DNA from: Nocardia sp. alder85J
GTDB taxonomy: Bacteria > Actinomycetota > Actinomycetes > Mycobacteriales > Mycobacteriaceae
NCBI RefSeq assembly: GCF_020176955.2
Contig: NZ_JAIUCZ020000011.1
Span: 264,149-328,148, forward strand
Length of the DNA stretch: 64,000 nucleotides
Direction of reading: 5' to 3'
The stretch's first letter is position 1, and every line of letters starts with the position of its first letter. Both the position numbers and the translations under genes were made by a program. The notes below the pieces were generated by a model. That model was not told where the DNA came from. It did not search any database and saw only the letters and a list, made by a program, of their open reading frames with translations. This document shows, in pieces, positions 35,959 through 44,904 of this stretch.

Positions 35959-36826
35959 TCCGGTCGTCGCGCCGGGCGGCGAGGTAAGCGAGGGCCGGTT
36001 CGACCGGTCCTTCGTGGTCGGGGTGGTAGTGCGGCCGCAGGTAGCGGGGGACGGCGGTGCCGAGCAGCCGCCAGCTGGGCAGCAGTCCCTTGCGGACGGC
36101 CCGGTTGTGATCGGTCAACAGGTATTTCCCGCCGGGGTTCTGCGGGTCGGTGTGCATCAGGTAGGCGGCGCCCTGGAACCAGAACCACAGCAGCAGTCCG
36201 GTGGCGATGGCGAAGCCGACCAGGCGGCGGGCGTAGCGCAGCGGTCCGCGGCCACCGAGACACCGGAACACGTCGTAGGCGACGGCCCGGTGTTCGACCT
36301 CCTCGGCGCCGTGCCAGCGCAGCAGGTCGAGCATGGCGGGGTCGGCGCCGGCCTTGTCGAAGTCGTCGGCGTCGAGGATCCAGTTGCCGAGGACGGCGGT
36401 GTAGTGCTCGATGGCGGCGATGACGGCCAGCCGGATGCGCAGCCATTCCGGGCGCAGGATCTTGCGGCCGCCGGGTGGGCGGCGGCCCAGCGGACCGGCG
36501 AAGACACGGTCCAGGCGGTCGACGAACGGCTGAGCGTCGAGGCCGTGGGTGGCGAGGTGGTCCAGGACGTTGGCGTGCTGGACGCTGTGCGTCGCCTCCT
36601 GCCCCATGAATCCCTTCATCGCCGCGCGCAGCCCGGGCTCGGTGACCTGGGGGAGGGCCTCGCGGAACACGTCGATGAACCAGCGCTCGCCCGGTGGCAG
36701 CAGCAGGTGCAGGGCATTGACGACGTGGGTGGCGGTGGGCTCTCCGGGGATCCAGTGCACAGGGGTGCGACGCCAGTCGAAGCAGACCCGGCGCGGGCGT
36801 ATGGGGAATGGGATAGCGGCAAACAT
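35900..36826 (-). CDS. second PF10118-type metal-dependent hydrolase
   Basis: 308 residues, paralogue of the gene at 32176: GFMGQEATHSVQHANVLDHL, IEHYTAVLGNWIL and WHGAEEVEHRAVAYDVFRC repeat the metal motifs. The membrane-leaning helix LVGFAIATGLLLWFWFQGAA is conserved. The start at 36826 has AGGA six bases upstream; the longer frame has no family likeness. It converges on the EphD gene, overlapping it by 59 bp. Its promoter region holds overlapping GAGAG palindromes. Confidence 0.82.
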   Translation of the reverse strand: MFAAIPFPIRPRRVCFDWRRTPVHWIPGEPTATHVVNALHLLLPPGERWFIDVFREALPQVTEPGLRAAMKGFMGQEATHSVQHANVLDHLATHGLDAQPFVDRLDRVFAGPLGRRPPGGRKILRPEWLRIRLAVIAAIEHYTAVLGNWILDADDFDKAGADPAMLDLLRWHGAEEVEHRAVAYDVFRCLGGRGPLRYARRLVGFAIATGLLLWFWFQGAAYLMHTDPQNPGGKYLLTDHNRAVRKGLLPSWRLLGTAVPRYLRPHYHPDHEGPVEPALAYLAARRDDRIRSVSPVPRRTGPEPEPGG

Positions 36827-36844
36827 AACAGTCCTATCACAGGA

Positions 36845-36873
36845 GAGAGAATAAGGTTCTCTCCATGTGAGAG
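36845..36873. promoter_or_regulatory. overlapping GAGAG palindromes upstream of the second PF10118 gene
   Basis: GAGAGAA (36845-36851) pairs with TTCTCTC (36857-36863). CTCTC (36859-36863) also pairs with GAGAG (36869-36873). The two symmetric sites share a half, so a dimer could use one or the other. They lie 20-50 bp upstream of the ATG at 36826. The remaining gap (36874-37290) holds no gene. Confidence 0.45.
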
Positions 36874-37290
36874 GGACCATAGCATCGGACGAGATGACCA
36901 AGTTCCAGTTTCTATCAAAGTTTGTCACCGCACACAATGCTGGTCGAGAATGGTGCAGGGCTGGTCATTGAGGGTCTTCGGTGCCGCCGGTGCCGCGGCC
37001 GGGAGCGATTCGAGGGGTGCCGGGGTCGCGCCGAAGTCCGTCACCGGGCCGTATAAGTTACTCGGCATTCCGTCGATATCCGCGCCTGCTCGGCAGCGGA
37101 TTCGGCCACCGGAATGGTGGCAGATGTGCCGTCGTAGACGGGCGGGCGGAGTTGCCGATGCGTCGAAGCGGGTGGCGTGTTCCGACGGCAGCAGTCGATG
37201 CCCGGCGCCGGTCGATGTGTGGCGGCAGGCGGGTGGCCGGAGCGTGGCGGGTGAGCGGTATGGCTCGCCGGCGGCGGGCCCTGCGCCGGC

Positions 37291-37863
37291 TCAGTGCACG
37301 CCGAGGTCGCGCAGGGTGGATTCGATGGCCGTCACCCGTGCCCGTGGAACGCCCCACGGCTGCTCCACCCCGACGGTCGCGTCGAGGTCCCACAGCACGC
37401 AGTGCTCGTCCGGCCGTGCGACCAGTGTCCAGGCGACCACCGTGCGGCCGAGCTGATCGGTCATGGAATCGACTGTGCCGCCGCCGAATCCGTCACCCTC
37501 CGGGAAGTGGTGCAGGAACCGGCCGTAGGCGTCCTCGCAGAAGCGGGCGTAGCGGCCGGTGCAGAGGATCAGTCCGTGCCAGGCTTCGTCCACCGCGTGC
37601 GACGGCATCCCGATCCGCCTGCCGTCCCGCATCGCCGCGCCGCAACACCGCAACCATTGCCGCAGACCGGCGTCCACCCTGTCGCGCGGCTGCCACGGGC
37701 AGGTCTTGAAGACCGCCTCCGGCAGTTCGAGAGCGTCGACCGCCCGCTGCATGCGATCGAGATCGACAGGCGGTAGCGGTGTCGGATCGCCTCGCTGCCC
37801 CGGTGTCGATTCGTCGCGCCGTATCCCGGTCGGGTCGAGGCGCCGGGAGCGTCCCCACAGCAC
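37291..37863 (-). CDS. glycine-rich-domain-protein-like (GRDP-like) protein
   Basis: 190 residues. The pattern MPSHAVDEAWHGLILCTGRY and then FGRFLHHFP (here YGRFLHHFP) matches the GRDP-like fold seen beside TIGR04222-type proteins. Start GTG at 37863. It is divergent from the His/Cys-rich membrane protein at 38065, which is the usual partner type. Function unknown; no signal peptide. Confidence 0.6.
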   Translation of the reverse strand: MLWGRSRRLDPTGIRRDESTPGQRGDPTPLPPVDLDRMQRAVDALELPEAVFKTCPWQPRDRVDAGLRQWLRCCGAAMRDGRRIGMPSHAVDEAWHGLILCTGRYARFCEDAYGRFLHHFPEGDGFGGGTVDSMTDQLGRTVVAWTLVARPDEHCVLWDLDATVGVEQPWGVPRARVTAIESTLRDLGVH

Positions 37864-38064
37864 ACCTCACCGTAGAGCCGTGCGGAGCCTCGGGGCAATG
37901 CCCGATGTGGTCGCGGGCGGTGCGGATGGTCCGGGATGTGTGCTGTTGCCGGAGGACTCGGACGACCACGTGTCGAGCCGTGCGGACCGGTGCGGCAACC
38001 GGGTGGCGCTGCCCCGGAATTCGGTGGTTGACGACGGCGCGGGGGCCCGGTCAAGCTGCCAGGT

Positions 38065-38514
38065 ATGAGCATCATCCTGGTCATCTGCCTGCTCGCCTTC
38101 GGGCCGGTGATCCTGGTCGCGATCATCGCCCGGCTGGTCACCGGGCCCCGCGCCCGCAACAACTCCGGCCGGGGACCGGGGCGGCGCACCGGTTCCGGTG
38201 GCACCCACTACTCCGGCAGCGACGACGATTTCACCCGCAACGCCGCACTGTGGGCCGCCGGTGAATCGGCGGCCTGGTCCGGCGGCCACCATTCGCACGG
38301 CGGTCACCACGACAGCGGGCCGGGTTCGACACACCACGACAGCGGCCCCGGGTCGACCCATCACCACGACAGCGGCTCGCATCACGGAAGTAGTTGCGGC
38401 GGTGGTCATCACGGCAGCAGCTGTGGTGGCGGCAGCAGCAGTTGCGGCGGCGGGAGCAGCTGTGGTGGCGGAAGCAGTTGTGGTGGTGGCAGCAGTTGCG
38501 GTGGCGGTAGCTGA
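38065..38514 (+). CDS. small membrane protein with His-rich and Ser-Cys-Gly repeat tail
   Basis: 149 residues. One membrane helix (about 3-23, IILVICLLAFGPVILVAIIA), a basic/Gly-rich stretch, a His/Asp/Ser segment with repeated HHDSGPGST (two clear copies), and a terminal tail of seven Cys-Gly-Gly-Gly units. About 16 His and 8 Cys would bind metals strongly. The type resembles the TIGR04222-linked Gly/Cys tails; I cannot decide between a metal sink, a metallochaperone and a peptide precursor. Repetitive codons mirror the peptide repeats. Confidence 0.7.
   Translation: MSIILVICLLAFGPVILVAIIARLVTGPRARNNSGRGPGRRTGSGGTHYSGSDDDFTRNAALWAAGESAAWSGGHHSHGGHHDSGPGSTHHDSGPGSTHHHDSGSHHGSSCGGGHHGSSCGGGSSSCGGGSSCGGGSSCGGGSSCGGGS
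38390..38512 (+). repeat. tandem repeat encoding Ser-Cys-Gly units
   Basis: A 15-21 bp repeat of the type AGCAGTTGCGGCGGTGGT with silent variation recurs about seven times, encoding SSCGGG. It is in frame with the host gene. Confidence 0.7.
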
Positions 38515-38555
38515 CGACAACTCGATGAATATGGTTGCGGCGCAGCTTGTTCCGA

Positions 38556-39563
38556 TCAGGCGGGGCGGCTGCGGGTGGCGTAGAGGCTGGTGGCGGTGAC
38601 CACGCCCAGCGCGCCGACGATCACCAGCAGCGAGGCGGCGGTGGGGATCTCGGGAACCGCGACCCCGGTGCCGTGCAGCCAGTCCAGGATCAGTTTCACG
38701 CCGATGAAGCCCAGGATCGCCGCCAGCCCGTAGGCCAGGTGCACCAGCCGCGACAGGGCCGCGTGCAGGACGAAATACAGTGCGCGCAGGCCGAGCAGCG
38801 CGAAGGCGTTGGTGGCGAACACCAGGTAGGGGTCGCCGGTCACGCCGTACACCGCGGGCACCGAATCGACGGCGAAGATCAGGTCGGTGGTCATCACCGC
38901 GGCCACCACCACCGCCAGCGGGGTGAGCGCCCGCCGCCCCGCGAGCCGGCCGATCAGCCGGGTGCCCTGGTATTCACCGGTCACCGGCACCAGCCGGCGC
39001 AGCAACCGGACCGACCGCATCCGGTCGACGTCCACCTCCGGCTCGTGCCCGCGCACCGCGTCCAGGACCAGTTTCCCGGCCGTGACCAGCAGGATCAGCC
39101 CGAACAGCAGGAAGGCCCAGTCGAGAGTGGCCAGCGCGCCCGCGCCGAGCGCGATGAACAGTCCCCGCAGCAGCAGCGCCCCGACGATCCCGTACAGCAG
39201 GACCCGTTGCGCCAGCACCGCCGGCACCGCGAATGCGGTCAGCAGCAACACGAATACGAACAGATTGTCCACCGACAGCGATTTCTCCACGAGATAGCCG
39301 GTGAAGAATTCGGTGGCCGGTGTGCCCCCGAAACCCGCCCACAACAGGCCCGCGAAACCGAGCGGCAGGGCCAGATAGAACACCGTCCACCCGATGGCCT
39401 CGCGCACCGACACCTCGTGCGGCCGCCGGGTGACGGCGAAATCGAGGACCAGGAGTACGAGCACCCCCACGATGGTGACCGCCCACAGCCACGGCAACGC
39501 GAGAGTGTGCAGCGTGGTGCCGGAGTCGGACGCCGAAGCGGACGCGGCGGCGATGGAAAGCAT
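38556..39563 (-). CDS. TerC/Alx family membrane protein
   Basis: 335 residues with about nine membrane helices. Acidic membrane motifs are EKSLSVDNLFVFVLLLTAF and TTDLIFAVDSVPAVYGVTGD, the hallmark of TerC/Alx/MntP-like proteins linked to manganese export and tellurite resistance. The leader upstream carries features of a yybP-ykoY manganese riboswitch, which often controls this family. Start ATG at 39563 follows GAGGAG. It is the last gene before the TetR gene on the same strand. Confidence 0.9.
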   Translation of the reverse strand: MLSIAAASASASDSGTTLHTLALPWLWAVTIVGVLVLLVLDFAVTRRPHEVSVREAIGWTVFYLALPLGFAGLLWAGFGGTPATEFFTGYLVEKSLSVDNLFVFVLLLTAFAVPAVLAQRVLLYGIVGALLLRGLFIALGAGALATLDWAFLLFGLILLVTAGKLVLDAVRGHEPEVDVDRMRSVRLLRRLVPVTGEYQGTRLIGRLAGRRALTPLAVVVAAVMTTDLIFAVDSVPAVYGVTGDPYLVFATNAFALLGLRALYFVLHAALSRLVHLAYGLAAILGFIGVKLILDWLHGTGVAVPEIPTAASLLVIVGALGVVTATSLYATRSRPA

Positions 39564-39690
39564 GAAAACTCCTCGGGTACGACAAATGACCCGAGGTCTC
39601 CTTCACCCGTGATGGGTGGCCGCCCGAGGATCCCGCCGTTGGAATCCGTACTGATCGAGTCGGCTCTTGGGAAGTACTCCCCTCGCCCCG
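39564..39690 (-). promoter_or_regulatory. terC leader, probable yybP-ykoY-type manganese riboswitch
   Basis: On the minus strand, GGGGAGTACTTCCC (39669-39682) resembles the conserved start of the yybP-ykoY aptamer. Nearer the gene, CCTCGGG (39590-39596) pairs with CCCGAGG (39571-39577), which holds the GAGGAG ribosome site of terC. A second CCTCGGG (39623-39629) can take the same partner. Two competing strands for one ribosome site is the layout of a translational switch. CATCACGGG also occurs twice. I could not model the full fold. Confidence 0.6.
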
Positions 39691-39733
39691 TGATGGTAGC
39701 GAAGATTTTGCCGAATGGCCAGCCCGGCGCCGC

Positions 39734-40276
39734 TCACGAAGGCTGGTCCGAGCCGGAAATGCCTGCGGCGAGCCGTAACTGGGCGAGGAATTCGGCCTGG
39801 TCGTCGGCGCCGACGAGATAGTGCGAGACCGCCAGTCGCACGACGGCGCCCGCGACGACCACGGGATCGCCGTGCGGCACCAGCGGTTCGAGTAGCGCGC
39901 GCATCATCGGCACCACCCGATTCATCTGGGAGAGAACGTGATCGGGTTCGATCTGTACGAGACTGCTGAGCCGGTACGAACTCTGCGATTCGACGATGAA
40001 CCGCAGCACGGCATCCAGCCGCTCCGCCCCGGTCAGCCCGGCCACGACGCGCCGCAACCCCGCTTCGACATTGCGCAACTCGTATTCGCCGAAGGCGGCG
40101 AGCAGATCCTCCTTGGAGGAGAACAGCCGGTAGAGGGTGGGCCGGGAGATCTTCGCCTGGGTGGCGACGTCCGACAGGCTCAGCTTGCCGTACCCCGTGC
40201 GGCTGAGCACCTCGTAGGTCGCCCGCAGGATGCGGGTGCGGGTGCCGGTGTCACGGCCGCCGGAAGTCGAGTCCAC
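39734..40276 (-). CDS. TetR-family regulator
   Basis: 180 residues. TetR helix-turn-helix at about 10-55: RILRATYEVLSRTGYGKLSL, then DVATQAKISRPTLYRLFSSKEDLL. The C-terminal ligand domain is helical. GTG start at 40276 is inside the palindrome TTACAA-n12-TTGTAA, so it probably represses itself. It is divergent from the cytochrome P450 gene, its likely target. The ligand is unknown. Confidence 0.87.
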   Translation of the reverse strand: MDSTSGGRDTGTRTRILRATYEVLSRTGYGKLSLSDVATQAKISRPTLYRLFSSKEDLLAAFGEYELRNVEAGLRRVVAGLTGAERLDAVLRFIVESQSSYRLSSLVQIEPDHVLSQMNRVVPMMRALLEPLVPHGDPVVVAGAVVRLAVSHYLVGADDQAEFLAQLRLAAGISGSDQPS

Positions 40277-40277
40277 T

Positions 40278-40301
40278 TTACAACCTTTACGGAGTTTGTA
40301 A
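40278..40301. promoter_or_regulatory. TetR-type operator
   Basis: TTACAA (40278-40283) and TTGTAA (40296-40301) are inverted with a 12-nt spacer, immediately upstream of the TetR start and 126 bp before the P450 start. AT-rich AATGTAATAC follows. This is the only symmetric AT-rich site in the gap. Confidence 0.6.
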
Positions 40302-40426
40302 GAAATGTAATACTAAGGCCGGTTCAGCGGCTCGATCAGCTCCTTCGCTCGTTGTCGAAATCCTAGGTGTCTCCTGCCTGTTCACGGCGGAAGCGGGCGA
40401 CTCGGCCGCACGAGAGAAGAGGCATC

Positions 40427-41656
40427 ATGACCGACACGCTCGTCTCCGACGACGCCATCGACTTCGACCCGTTCGCCGCCGAGTTCCACGACGATCCGCA
40501 CCCCATCTACCGCCGGCTGCGCGACGAGGCCCCCGTCTATCACAGCTCCCGCTACGGTTTCTACGCCCTGTCCCGGTATGCCGACGTGGCGCCGGGGATG
40601 AAGGATTTCGACAACTACTCCTCCGCCCGCGGCATCACCCTCGAACAGGTGCTCGCCCCGGAGCCGCCGGAGATGCGGATCCCGATGATCATCATGATGG
40701 ATCCGCCGGAACACACCCGGATGCGCAAGCTGGTCAACAAGGTGTTCACCCCGCGGGCCATCGCCGAACTGGAACCGATGATCGCCGCGACCGTGCGCGA
40801 ATTCGCCGAACGCCTCGACCCGGCACGCTTCGACGTGGTCGAGGACTTCTCCACGCTGTTCCCGATCGAGGTCATCACCACCATGCTCGGCGTGCCGCGC
40901 GAGGATCGGCAGCAACTGCGCGCCTGGCTGGCCGCGCCGCTGGAACGCGCACCCGGCCAGATGGAACTGAGCGAGGAAGGCAAACAGGCGGTCATCGAGT
41001 CGACCGTCTACTACGCCAAGCTGATCGCCGAACGCCGGGCGCATCCGCGCGACGACATGATCAGCCGCCTGATCGAGGTCGAGGTGGATCGCGAGGACGG
41101 CACCGCCACCCGGCTCACCGACCGCGAGATCCTGGGCTTCGCGGCCCTGCTGGCCGGCGCCGGCGCGGAGACCGTCGCCAAGGTGCTGGGCATCGCCGCG
41201 GTGGTCTTCGCCGACCATCCGGACCAGTGGCAGGCGATGCGCGCCGACCGCTCGCTGATCCCCGGCGCCTTCGAGGAACTGCTGCGCTACGACGGTCCGG
41301 TCCAGTACGACGTGCGCTATTCGCAGCGCGATATCACCCTGCACGACCGCACGATTCCCGCGCAGAGCCCGGTGCTCATGCTGCTGGCCTCGGCCACCCG
41401 GGATCCGCGCACCTTCCCCGGCGCCGATCGCTTCGACATCACCCGTCCCTTCACCGGCAACAACCTCGGCTTCGGCTACGGCATCCACCGCTGCCTCGGC
41501 GCCGCGCTGGCCCGCCTCGAGGGCCGGATCGCCCTGGACGCCATGCTCGAACTGATGCCGGAGTACGAACTGGACCGGCCGGGCCTGCGCCGCGCCCGGG
41601 TCACCAGCGTCGGCGGCTGGACCCACGTACCCGTGCGCGTGCACCGGCCGCACTGA
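40427..41656 (+). CDS. cytochrome P450
   Basis: 409 residues. Heme loop FGYGIHRCLGAALARLEGR with the thiolate Cys at about 357; the I-helix has LLAGAGAETVAK in place of the usual AGxDT (Glu for Asp); the ExxR pair is in FEELLRYDG. No membrane anchor, so it is soluble and needs a ferredoxin and reductase from elsewhere. ATG at 40427 is preferred over the upstream start because it follows GAAGAGG. Divergent TetR regulator. Family and substrate are not assigned. Confidence 0.9.
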   Translation: MTDTLVSDDAIDFDPFAAEFHDDPHPIYRRLRDEAPVYHSSRYGFYALSRYADVAPGMKDFDNYSSARGITLEQVLAPEPPEMRIPMIIMMDPPEHTRMRKLVNKVFTPRAIAELEPMIAATVREFAERLDPARFDVVEDFSTLFPIEVITTMLGVPREDRQQLRAWLAAPLERAPGQMELSEEGKQAVIESTVYYAKLIAERRAHPRDDMISRLIEVEVDREDGTATRLTDREILGFAALLAGAGAETVAKVLGIAAVVFADHPDQWQAMRADRSLIPGAFEELLRYDGPVQYDVRYSQRDITLHDRTIPAQSPVLMLLASATRDPRTFPGADRFDITRPFTGNNLGFGYGIHRCLGAALARLEGRIALDAMLELMPEYELDRPGLRRARVTSVGGWTHVPVRVHRPH

Positions 41657-41706
41657 TCGGACCGGCGCCGGTGGGACGGGTCACACGCCCGTCCCGCCCC
41701 GATCGC

Positions 41707-41734
41707 TTGACCTCGAGCAATGTTGAGGTAGCAG
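41707..41734 (+). promoter_or_regulatory. SoxR/MerR-type promoter box
   Basis: TTGACCTCGAGCAATGTTGAGGTAGC-like region: ACCTC (41710-41714) and GAGGT (41725-41729) are inverted and embedded behind TTGACC as a -35 element. SoxR boxes of actinobacteria have CCTCAAG and CTTGAGG in this spacing. It is 37 bp before the quinone-oxidoreductase ATG. No soxR gene is near, so control in trans is likely. Confidence 0.5.
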
Positions 41735-41770
41735 CCTGAGGAGGTTGTCCGACAGCGAGAGGAAACGAAT

Positions 41771-42763
41771 ATGCGTGCAGTGGAAGCGAAATCCTTCGGC
41801 GGCCCCGAGGTGCTCACCCCCGTCGAACTGCCGGATCCGGTGCCCGGGACCGGACAGGTGCTCGTCGACGTCGCCGCCGCCGACGTCATGTTCCTGGACA
41901 CGCTGCTGCGCAGCGGCTGGGGCACCGCCTTCTTCCCGGTGCGGCCGCCCTATGTGCCCGGCGGCGCGATCGCGGGCGTGGTGTCCGCGGTCGGCGCGGG
42001 CGTCGACCCGGCCTGGCTGGGCACGCGGGTGGCCGCCCAGACGGCGGCCAGCGGTATCGGCGGCGGCGTGCCCACCGGCGGTTACGCCGAACGCGCACTG
42101 GCCGTGGCGGACAACCTCCTCGAGGTGCCCGCCGAGCTGGATCTCGTGACCGCCGCCGCGCTGGTGCACGACGGTCGCACCGCACTGGCTCTGATGAGAT
42201 CCGCCGGCATCCGCCCCGGCGACCGCGTCCTGATCACCGCCGCCGGCGGCGGGGTGGGTACCCTGCTCACCCAGCTGGTGACCGCCACCGGCGCGAAGGT
42301 GATCGCCGCAGCCCGCGGCGAGGCGAAACTCGCTCTGGCACAGCGCCTCGGCGCCACCACCGTGGTCGACTACAGCGAAACCGAGTGGACCGAAAGGGTG
42401 CTGGCGGCCACCGGCGGCGAGGGTGCCGACATCGTCCTGGACGGCGCCGGCGGCGCACTCGGCCGGGCCGCACTGGAAGCCGCCGCGCCCGGCGCCCGCT
42501 TCCTCGCATTCGGCAGCGCCGGAGGCGGTTTCGCACTCGACGCCGCCGCAGCGGCCGCCCACGGCGTCACCCTGATCTCACTGCACGAGGTCACCGGCTC
42601 CGATATCGACTGGCGTGCGATCGGCACCGAGGCCCTCGCCGCGGTCGCCTCCGGCCGGCTGACGGTGACCGTCGGCCGGACCTTCCCCCTGGAGAAGGCC
42701 GCCGACGCGCATGCCACGATCGCCGCCCGCACCGCCGTGGGCCGCACGATCCTCACGGCCTGA
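41771..42763 (+). CDS. zinc-type or quinone oxidoreductase (MDR superfamily)
   Basis: 330 residues. NADPH fold DRVLITAAGGGVGTLLTQLV and then VIAAARGEAK; the N-terminal GroES-like domain has YVPGGAIAGVVSAVG. No structural zinc cysteines are seen, so it is of quinone-reductase type. AGAGGA lies before the ATG. The upstream SoxR-like box suggests induction by redox-cycling compounds, as known for S. coelicolor quinone reductases. It converges with the Ddn-like gene, which lies 6 bp away. Confidence 0.85.
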   Translation: MRAVEAKSFGGPEVLTPVELPDPVPGTGQVLVDVAAADVMFLDTLLRSGWGTAFFPVRPPYVPGGAIAGVVSAVGAGVDPAWLGTRVAAQTAASGIGGGVPTGGYAERALAVADNLLEVPAELDLVTAAALVHDGRTALALMRSAGIRPGDRVLITAAGGGVGTLLTQLVTATGAKVIAAARGEAKLALAQRLGATTVVDYSETEWTERVLAATGGEGADIVLDGAGGALGRAALEAAAPGARFLAFGSAGGGFALDAAAAAAHGVTLISLHEVTGSDIDWRAIGTEALAAVASGRLTVTVGRTFPLEKAADAHATIAARTAVGRTILTA

Positions 42764-42769
42764 TCCGGT

Positions 42770-43201
42770 TCAGGCCCGCGGGCTGAGTACCACCACGGAA
42801 ATGGGCCGGTCCGTCTTCTTCTGGTATTCGGTGTAGCGCCCCTGGTTGACCCCGTCGACCAGGGCCCACCGCCGGGCATAGTCCGGATCTCCCGGATAGG
42901 TCGCCCGCGCCGTCACCGGCAGTCGCCGCCGCCCCACCTGAATCTCGGTGTCCGGCGCGGCCTTCAGATTCGCCAGCCATCCCGGCGGCCGCGGCGCTCC
43001 GCCGTTGGACGCCGTCACCAGATAGTCGTCGCCGTCGCGCGCGTAGGTCAGCGCACTGACTCGCGACTGCCCGGTTTTCCGCCCGACCGTCCGCAACAAC
43101 AGGGTCGGATTCCCGAACAACAGCCGGTGCCCCACCAGCCCGTCGGAAGCCTCGTAGATCTTCTGATGTATCCGCAACACGTTTCCGAACAGACTCGCCA
43201 T
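42770..43201 (-). CDS. deazaflavin (F420)-dependent nitroreductase-like protein
   Basis: 143 residues with the Ddn-type split-barrel: LLLRTVGRKTGQSRVSALTY, then DDYLVTASNGGAPRPPGWLANL and VGRRRLPVTARATYP. These residues bind F420H2 and the family reduces quinones and nitro compounds. AGGAGG precedes the ATG. Transcribed alone on the minus strand. Confidence 0.87.
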   Translation of the reverse strand: MASLFGNVLRIHQKIYEASDGLVGHRLLFGNPTLLLRTVGRKTGQSRVSALTYARDGDDYLVTASNGGAPRPPGWLANLKAAPDTEIQVGRRRLPVTARATYPGDPDYARRWALVDGVNQGRYTEYQKKTDRPISVVVLSPRA

Positions 43202-43369
43202 GGTCGCCCTCCTGTGTCGTCGCGGTTCACCCTATCGGTTCACGCACTCCCCTCGAATGCCCCGCCGATACCCGTCACACAGCTTCTCCGTGTCGAACCC
43301 GGTCGGCTCCCCGAGCATGGCCAACCGGGTCTTCACACTCGGCCCCCGGAAGTCCGGAGGCCACCTCGA

Positions 43370-43591
43370 TCAGCTGGTGATGAGGTCCCAGGTGCCGTCC
43401 TGCGCCTGGGTGCAGGTGTACTGCGAGCCGCCGGTCTTCGGCGAGGCACCGTCGGCGGCGCACGCCTCCTGGGTGGCGTAGTTGCCGATGTAGTCGCTGT
43501 GCACGACGACCGGGTGAGCGGAGGCCGCGCCGACGCCGACGGTGGCCGCGCACGCACCGAGAATCCCGGCGGCAACAAGGGTCTTGACCAT
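43370..43591 (-). CDS. small secreted protein
   Basis: 73 residues with a signal peptide (MVKTLVAAGILGACAATVGV, cleavage near ASA-HP). The mature part has two cysteines (EACAADG, QYTCTQAQ) that can pair and no known domain. The start at 43591 has AAGGA about 10 bases upstream. The pattern resembles small secreted Nocardia/Mycobacterium proteins; function unknown. Confidence 0.65.
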   Translation of the reverse strand: MVKTLVAAGILGACAATVGVGAASAHPVVVHSDYIGNYATQEACAADGASPKTGGSQYTCTQAQDGTWDLITS

Positions 43592-43761
43592 GAACACTTC
43601 GTCCTTTCGATCTGACGCGAAATTCCGCGCCGGACAGAGGGTATCGCCTTCCTGCCGGTTAGTCGGCATCTGGGGCGAACCGGTTTCGGCGCCGTTCGGG
43701 TACGAGTTGCCGATCGATACGACGCATATCGAATCGCCGTTGTGATATCCGGAAATGGATA

Positions 43762-44811
<1,050 letters not shown>

Positions 44812-44904
44812 GCGCCGCCTCCTCGTTCCGGACCGTCCCGCCGCTCGGGACCGTGCACCGGTCAGTACGACCGGCGCGCCACCGCAAAGGAATCGAACCC
44901 CAGC

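Noticed and set aside
38198..38599. Ala/Val-rich frame over the His/Cys repeat region
   Set aside because: Shift of the same repeat; the other frame has a membrane helix and a valid start.
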